A stretch of DNA of 64,000 bases from an uncultured Alistipes sp. Lineage in GTDB: Bacteria; Bacteroidota; Bacteroidia; Bacteroidales; Rikenellaceae. The position numbers were made by a program, and so were the translations under genes. Positions within the stretch are counted from its first letter, which is position 1. Every line of letters starts with the position of its first letter. Below, piece after piece: positions 60,604-64,000 of the stretch. The stretch spans positions 1-64,000 of the forward strand of contig CAAGGR010000022.1 in the NCBI GenBank assembly GCA_900769445.1. The letters run 5' to 3'. The notes under the pieces were generated by a model, which saw nothing but the letters and a program-made list of their open reading frames with translations, did no database searches and had not been told where the DNA came from.

Positions 60604-62532
60604 TTATCTGCCTTGGTGGCGTCGCTGTTCGCGGTTGATTGTCATCTGGTCTTGCTGCTGACGAAGAGCCTCCTCGTAGCGTTCCTGGAACTTAGACTTC
60701 TTCTTAGGCTTCTTAGCCATAAGCTTTGCGCGTACCTGCTCATCGTTAACCGAGCGGCGGATAACGAACATGATAATCATGGTGAGGATCTGCGATAGGA
60801 AGTAGTAGTAGCACAAACCTGCCGAGAACTCGTTCATCACGCAGAGCATCATCAACGGCATGAAGTATACCATCATGAACTTCATCATACCTGCACCTGG
60901 CTGTCCTGCTGTAGTTGCTGACTGCTGGTTGTAGCTGATATATGAGTAGCCGAACAATGCCAATGTCATAAGCAAGGCAAAGAGGCTGATGTGGTCGCCA
61001 TAGAATGGGATGTTGAATGGTAACTCCAACACGCTATCGTAGGTCGAGAGGTCGTCTGCCCAAAGGAAGCCCTCGCCACGAAGCTCGATACTTGCAGGAA
61101 TGAAGCGGAACATTGCCCACAAAATAGGCATCTGGATAAGAAGTGGTAGACAGCCACCCATAGGGCTGATGCCGACCTTCTGGTATAGCTCCATTGTGGC
61201 CTGCTGCTTCTTCATGGCATCCTCCTGCTTAGGATACTTCGCATTTATAGCCTCCAACTCAGGGCGTATAGCGCGCATCTTAGCTGTAGACATATAGCTC
61301 TTATATGTGAGAGGTAGGATAACAGCCTTTACAAGAAGTGTTAGGAGTAAGATGATAAGACCGAAGCCAAGACCGAGGTCGCGCAACCAGTGGAATACAG
61401 GGATTGTAACCACCTTGTTCCACCAACCGATAAGTGTACCACCCATAGGGATAACCTTCTCAAGCTCGCAGCCACGACCCATAAACTCGACATCCTTCAT
61501 CACCTTATAGTCGTTAGGACCATAGTAGAAGGCGAGGTTGTATAGCTCACGACCTGCCACGTGTGGGATGGCTATCTGTGCGTCGAACTCCTTAAGGTAG
61601 CCAGCCCTCTCGTTCTTAGCGCTCTTGAAGCTCATGGCAGCCTCCATAGGAAGCTCCGAGATAAGGGCTGATGAGAAGTACTGCTGCTTGAAGGCTACCC
61701 ACTCTACACCCTCCTCCTCTTCGCGCTCGCCATCGGCATCCAACTGCTCTACATCGCCATCTACGAAGTACTCGATAGTGGTCGCCATAGCCTCATTCTT
61801 GAAGCTACGCTCGTTTTTATTCGACTTGTTGTGCCATGTGAGGACTATCTCGTCGCGGTTGCTTAGCATCTGGTCGATGTTGTGCTGCTTGATGCTGAAG
61901 TCTACAACATAGTCGCGGCTCTTATTACCAGTGCGGTATACCGTATATATATACTCTACCCATGCATCGCGCTCGATGTTGAGGGTCATGGTAACCGTAG
62001 TGTGGTCATCGAACTCTACAACGTTAGGTGTAAAGAAGTAGTTGTTGGTGTTGAGCATCTCGTTGCCACGACGTAGGTTGATGCCCATACGCATAGACTC
62101 TGGGGTCATAAGCTTCACAAGCTCGGTGCGCTCGCCCTCAGCATAGCGGGTGTAGTCGTTGAGTGTAACATCTACAATCTTACCACCGCGGTTGTCGAAG
62201 GTTACGGTCATGTAGTCGTTAGCTACAACCTCCTGCTTAATAACGCCTGTGCGCGCAGCATAGAGCGTAGCACCATGACGTGCCACCTCCGCATTTGTTC
62301 TCTCCACCTCGGCAATAGAGTCGCGTGTGAAGCGCTCCTCCTCGGTCATCGCCTCCTCGAGCATACGCTCTGCCTCAGCCTCGGCTACACGCATCGCGCG
62401 CTCTGCCTGCTCAATCTTCGCCTTTTGGTTTACAATCTGCTGCTGCTCCTCTATCTCGTGGCTCTGGTAGAACGAGAATCCCACAAAGAGGGCAATCATC
62501 AGCACAATACCAATAATCGTGTTTTTATCCAT
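60604..62532 (-). CDS. yidC: Membrane protein insertase YidC
   Basis: 642 residues. N-terminal transmembrane helix (TIIGIVLMIALFVGFSFYQS), a Glu-rich linker, a periplasmic beta domain (about 100-360), then the conserved 60KD core (WLRDLGLGFGLIILLLTLLV, PLTYKSYMSTAKMRAI, GCLPLLIQMPILWAMFRF) and a basic C-terminal tail. It inserts inner-membrane proteins. It is 158 bp after pyrG on the same strand. Confidence 0.95.
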   Translation of the reverse strand: MDKNTIIGIVLMIALFVGFSFYQSHEIEEQQQIVNQKAKIEQAERAMRVAEAEAERMLEEAMTEEERFTRDSIAEVERTNAEVARHGATLYAARTGVIKQEVVANDYMTVTFDNRGGKIVDVTLNDYTRYAEGERTELVKLMTPESMRMGINLRRGNEMLNTNNYFFTPNVVEFDDHTTVTMTLNIERDAWVEYIYTVYRTGNKSRDYVVDFSIKQHNIDQMLSNRDEIVLTWHNKSNKNERSFKNEAMATTIEYFVDGDVEQLDADGEREEEEGVEWVAFKQQYFSSALISELPMEAAMSFKSAKNERAGYLKEFDAQIAIPHVAGRELYNLAFYYGPNDYKVMKDVEFMGRGCELEKVIPMGGTLIGWWNKVVTIPVFHWLRDLGLGFGLIILLLTLLVKAVILPLTYKSYMSTAKMRAIRPELEAINAKYPKQEDAMKKQQATMELYQKVGISPMGGCLPLLIQMPILWAMFRFIPASIELRGEGFLWADDLSTYDSVLELPFNIPFYGDHISLFALLMTLALFGYSYISYNQQSATTAGQPGAGMMKFMMVYFMPLMMLCVMNEFSAGLCYYYFLSQILTMIIMFVIRRSVNDEQVRAKLMAKKPKKKSKFQERYEEALRQQQDQMTINREQRRHQGR

Positions 62533-62690
62533 TTTTTACTTTTTAGTTTTCCTGTTTTAACGGGGATAGTGGGGATTTTGAGTGCTCTGAGGATAATGAA
62601 TATACACAGCATACCCATTATACCCAGTCTACCTAATCTCCCTATCTAAACGGGCAACGCCCCAAATTATTGCTAATTACTCACTACTCA
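62533..62690. repeat. pyrG-yidC intergenic repeats
   Basis: GGGCAACGCCC (small hairpin) followed by TTACTCACTACTCACTACTC units next to the pyrG stop; upstream a run TACCCATTATACCC. Same design as other AAAGGC/ACTAATTAC blocks. Confidence 0.45.
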
Positions 62691-64000
62691 CTACTCATTA
62701 GCTGCGTTGTTCTCATCGCGATACTTCAACGCCTCCTGCACGAAGCGCACGAAGAGTGGATGAGGGTTAGCAGCTGTAGAGTGGTACTCTGGGTGGTACT
62801 GTGTACCCACAAACCAACGATGCTCTGGAATCTCCACAACCTCCACAAGACCTGTGTCAGGGTTTAGACCCACAGCCTTCATGCCAGCCTTCTCGAAGTC
62901 GGCCAAGTATGTGCTGTTGAACTCGTAGCGGTGGCGGTGGCGCTCCACGATGTTCTCTGCACCGTATGCCTCGCGCACGTTAGAACCCTCGGCCAAGTGG
63001 CATGGGTAGCCTCCAAGACGCATTGTGCCACCCTTAGCTGTAATCTTCTTCTGCTCCTCCATAAGGTCGATAACAGCATGCTTAGTCTGAGCCATCTCGC
63101 TTGAGTTAGCATCGCTCCAACCGATGACGTTGCGGGCGAACTCGATAACTGCGCACTGCATACCGAGGCAGATACCGAAGAACGGAACATCCTTCTCGCG
63201 AGCATAGCGCACTGCAACAAGCTTACCCTCGATACCGCGATTACCGAAGCCTGGAGCCACCATAATTGCAGACATCGCACCCAACTGCTCCTCTACATTC
63301 TCATTTGTAAGATGCTCCGAGTTAACATAGTGTAGCTTAACCTTAACCTCGTTAACAGCGCCAGCATGGATGAATGACTCGCTGATTGATTTATATGCAT
63401 CTGGAAGCTCTGTGTACTTACCTACAAGGGCGATATCTACAACGCTCTTAGGATTCTTTATACGCTCAACAAATGCCTCCCATTTTGCGAGGTCTGGTGC
63501 CTGCTTAGACTCCAAGCCGAGCTTCTCAAGGAGTACGCCATCGAGGTTCTGTGCATGCATGCGTAGTGGCACCTCGTAGATTGTAGGCACGTCGATAGAC
63601 TCAACCACAGCCTCTGGAGCTACGTTGCAGAATAGCGCAACCTTGCGTCGTACATCGTCGCCAAGGACATGCTCCGAGCGGAGTACCAATACATCTGGCT
63701 GAAGACCGTACGATAGTAACTCCTTTACAGAGTGCTGCGTAGGCTTAGTCTTAAGCTCACCCGATGCTGCCATGTATGGGATGAGTGTGAGGTGTACAAG
63801 AACGGTGTTCTGGTAGCCAAGCTGATAGCGTAGCTGACGTACAGACTCGATAAATGGCAATGACTCGATATCGCCTACAGTACCACCAATCTCGGTGATG
63901 ATAACATCATACTTTTTTGTAGCACCGAGTAACTGCACACGACGCTTAATCTCGTCGGTGATGTGAGGGATAACCTGCACGGTCTTACCAAGAAACTCAC
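62691..64000 (-). CDS. pyrG: CTP synthase (5' end outside the window)
   Basis: At least 436 codons; the reading frame is open to the window edge (FLGKTVQVIPHITDEIKRR), so about 100 N-terminal residues with the P-loop are missing. An internal Met at 63980 is not the start. The synthetase part shows TEIGGTVGDIESLPF. The amidotransferase domain has the Cys in FFGICLGMQCAVIE and the His/Glu in GTQYHPEYHS. It makes CTP from UTP and glutamine. Confidence 0.95.
   Translation of the reverse strand, partial: EFLGKTVQVIPHITDEIKRRVQLLGATKKYDVIITEIGGTVGDIESLPFIESVRQLRYQLGYQNTVLVHLTLIPYMAASGELKTKPTQHSVKELLSYGLQPDVLVLRSEHVLGDDVRRKVALFCNVAPEAVVESIDVPTIYEVPLRMHAQNLDGVLLEKLGLESKQAPDLAKWEAFVERIKNPKSVVDIALVGKYTELPDAYKSISESFIHAGAVNEVKVKLHYVNSEHLTNENVEEQLGAMSAIMVAPGFGNRGIEGKLVAVRYAREKDVPFFGICLGMQCAVIEFARNVIGWSDANSSEMAQTKHAVIDLMEEQKKITAKGGTMRLGGYPCHLAEGSNVREAYGAENIVERHRHRYEFNSTYLADFEKAGMKAVGLNPDTGLVEVVEIPEHRWFVGTQYHPEYHSTAANPHPLFVRFVQEALKYRDENNAANE

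Noticed and set aside
63980..63980. Start codon of pyrG at an internal Met
   Set aside because: The frame stays open upstream with the conserved FLGKTVQVIPH sequence, so the gene begins beyond the window.
1..64000. tRNA or rRNA genes, including a tRNA as the island's target
   Set aside because: None recognised; the island target is the guaA coding end.

Overview
The window is chromosomal DNA from a member of the Bacteroidales, most like Alistipes or another Rikenellaceae (my inference). The evidence is Bacteroidetes-type promoters (TTTG or TTG, then 19-20 bp, then TAnnTTTG), a short group-typical primary sigma factor, SusC-era style surface lipoproteins, a BtuB/BtuG-type B12 locus, a fused glycogen synthase/phosphorylase and a [FeFe]-hydrogenase cluster. 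No rRNA, tRNA, CRISPR array or transposase was seen. pyrG runs off the right edge, and the left edge lies inside an intergenic structured repeat.

Left part (1-24070, mostly + strand): an OmpA-like protein; a radical-SAM/SPASM enzyme with a small partner lipoprotein; a cold-shock protein; a methionine operon (metY-metX-hom) preceded by a Met-rich leader peptide; RNase HII with a 5'-nucleotidase lipoprotein; a TGS-containing nucleoside kinase; gcvP; a PycB/OadA-type carboxyltransferase carrying three biotinyl domains; the 1418-residue synthase/phosphorylase fusion; and an acyl-CoA ligase.

Middle (24194-35532): an 11.3-kb integrative element in the 3' end of guaA. It is bounded by 16-bp direct repeats (last codons plus stop of guaA), has paired GGGTACA motifs near both ends, and carries a tyrosine integrase beside attR. 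Inside are a serine recombinase operon divergent from a Cro/C1-type regulator, a Rep-like protein, and a very large coiled-coil/LRR lipoprotein gene whose C-terminal Lcl/DUF1566 domain is out of frame after a run of six G.

Right part (35517-64000, mostly - strand): guaA, guaB; a cobalamin-riboswitch-controlled operon of two large surface lipoproteins, a BtuG-like propeller and a BtuB-like TonB receptor; an MFS transporter, TPR protein and era; rpoD on the + strand; htrA, divIC/ftsB, queE and hpt; hydA-hydE-hydG-hydF; yidC; and pyrG (5' truncated by the window edge).

The most unusual intergenic signal is a family of nested-hairpin repeats that start on the last bases of the TAA stop codon of hom, gcvP, pycB, the acyl-CoA ligase gene and rpoD. 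They keep an inner GGG..RTAC-loop-GTAY..CCC hairpin, while their flanking stems change sequence but stay paired. A shortened copy lies just outside attL. Joining the att sites would put it directly behind the guaA stop codon, so the island seems to have separated guaA from its own 3' element.
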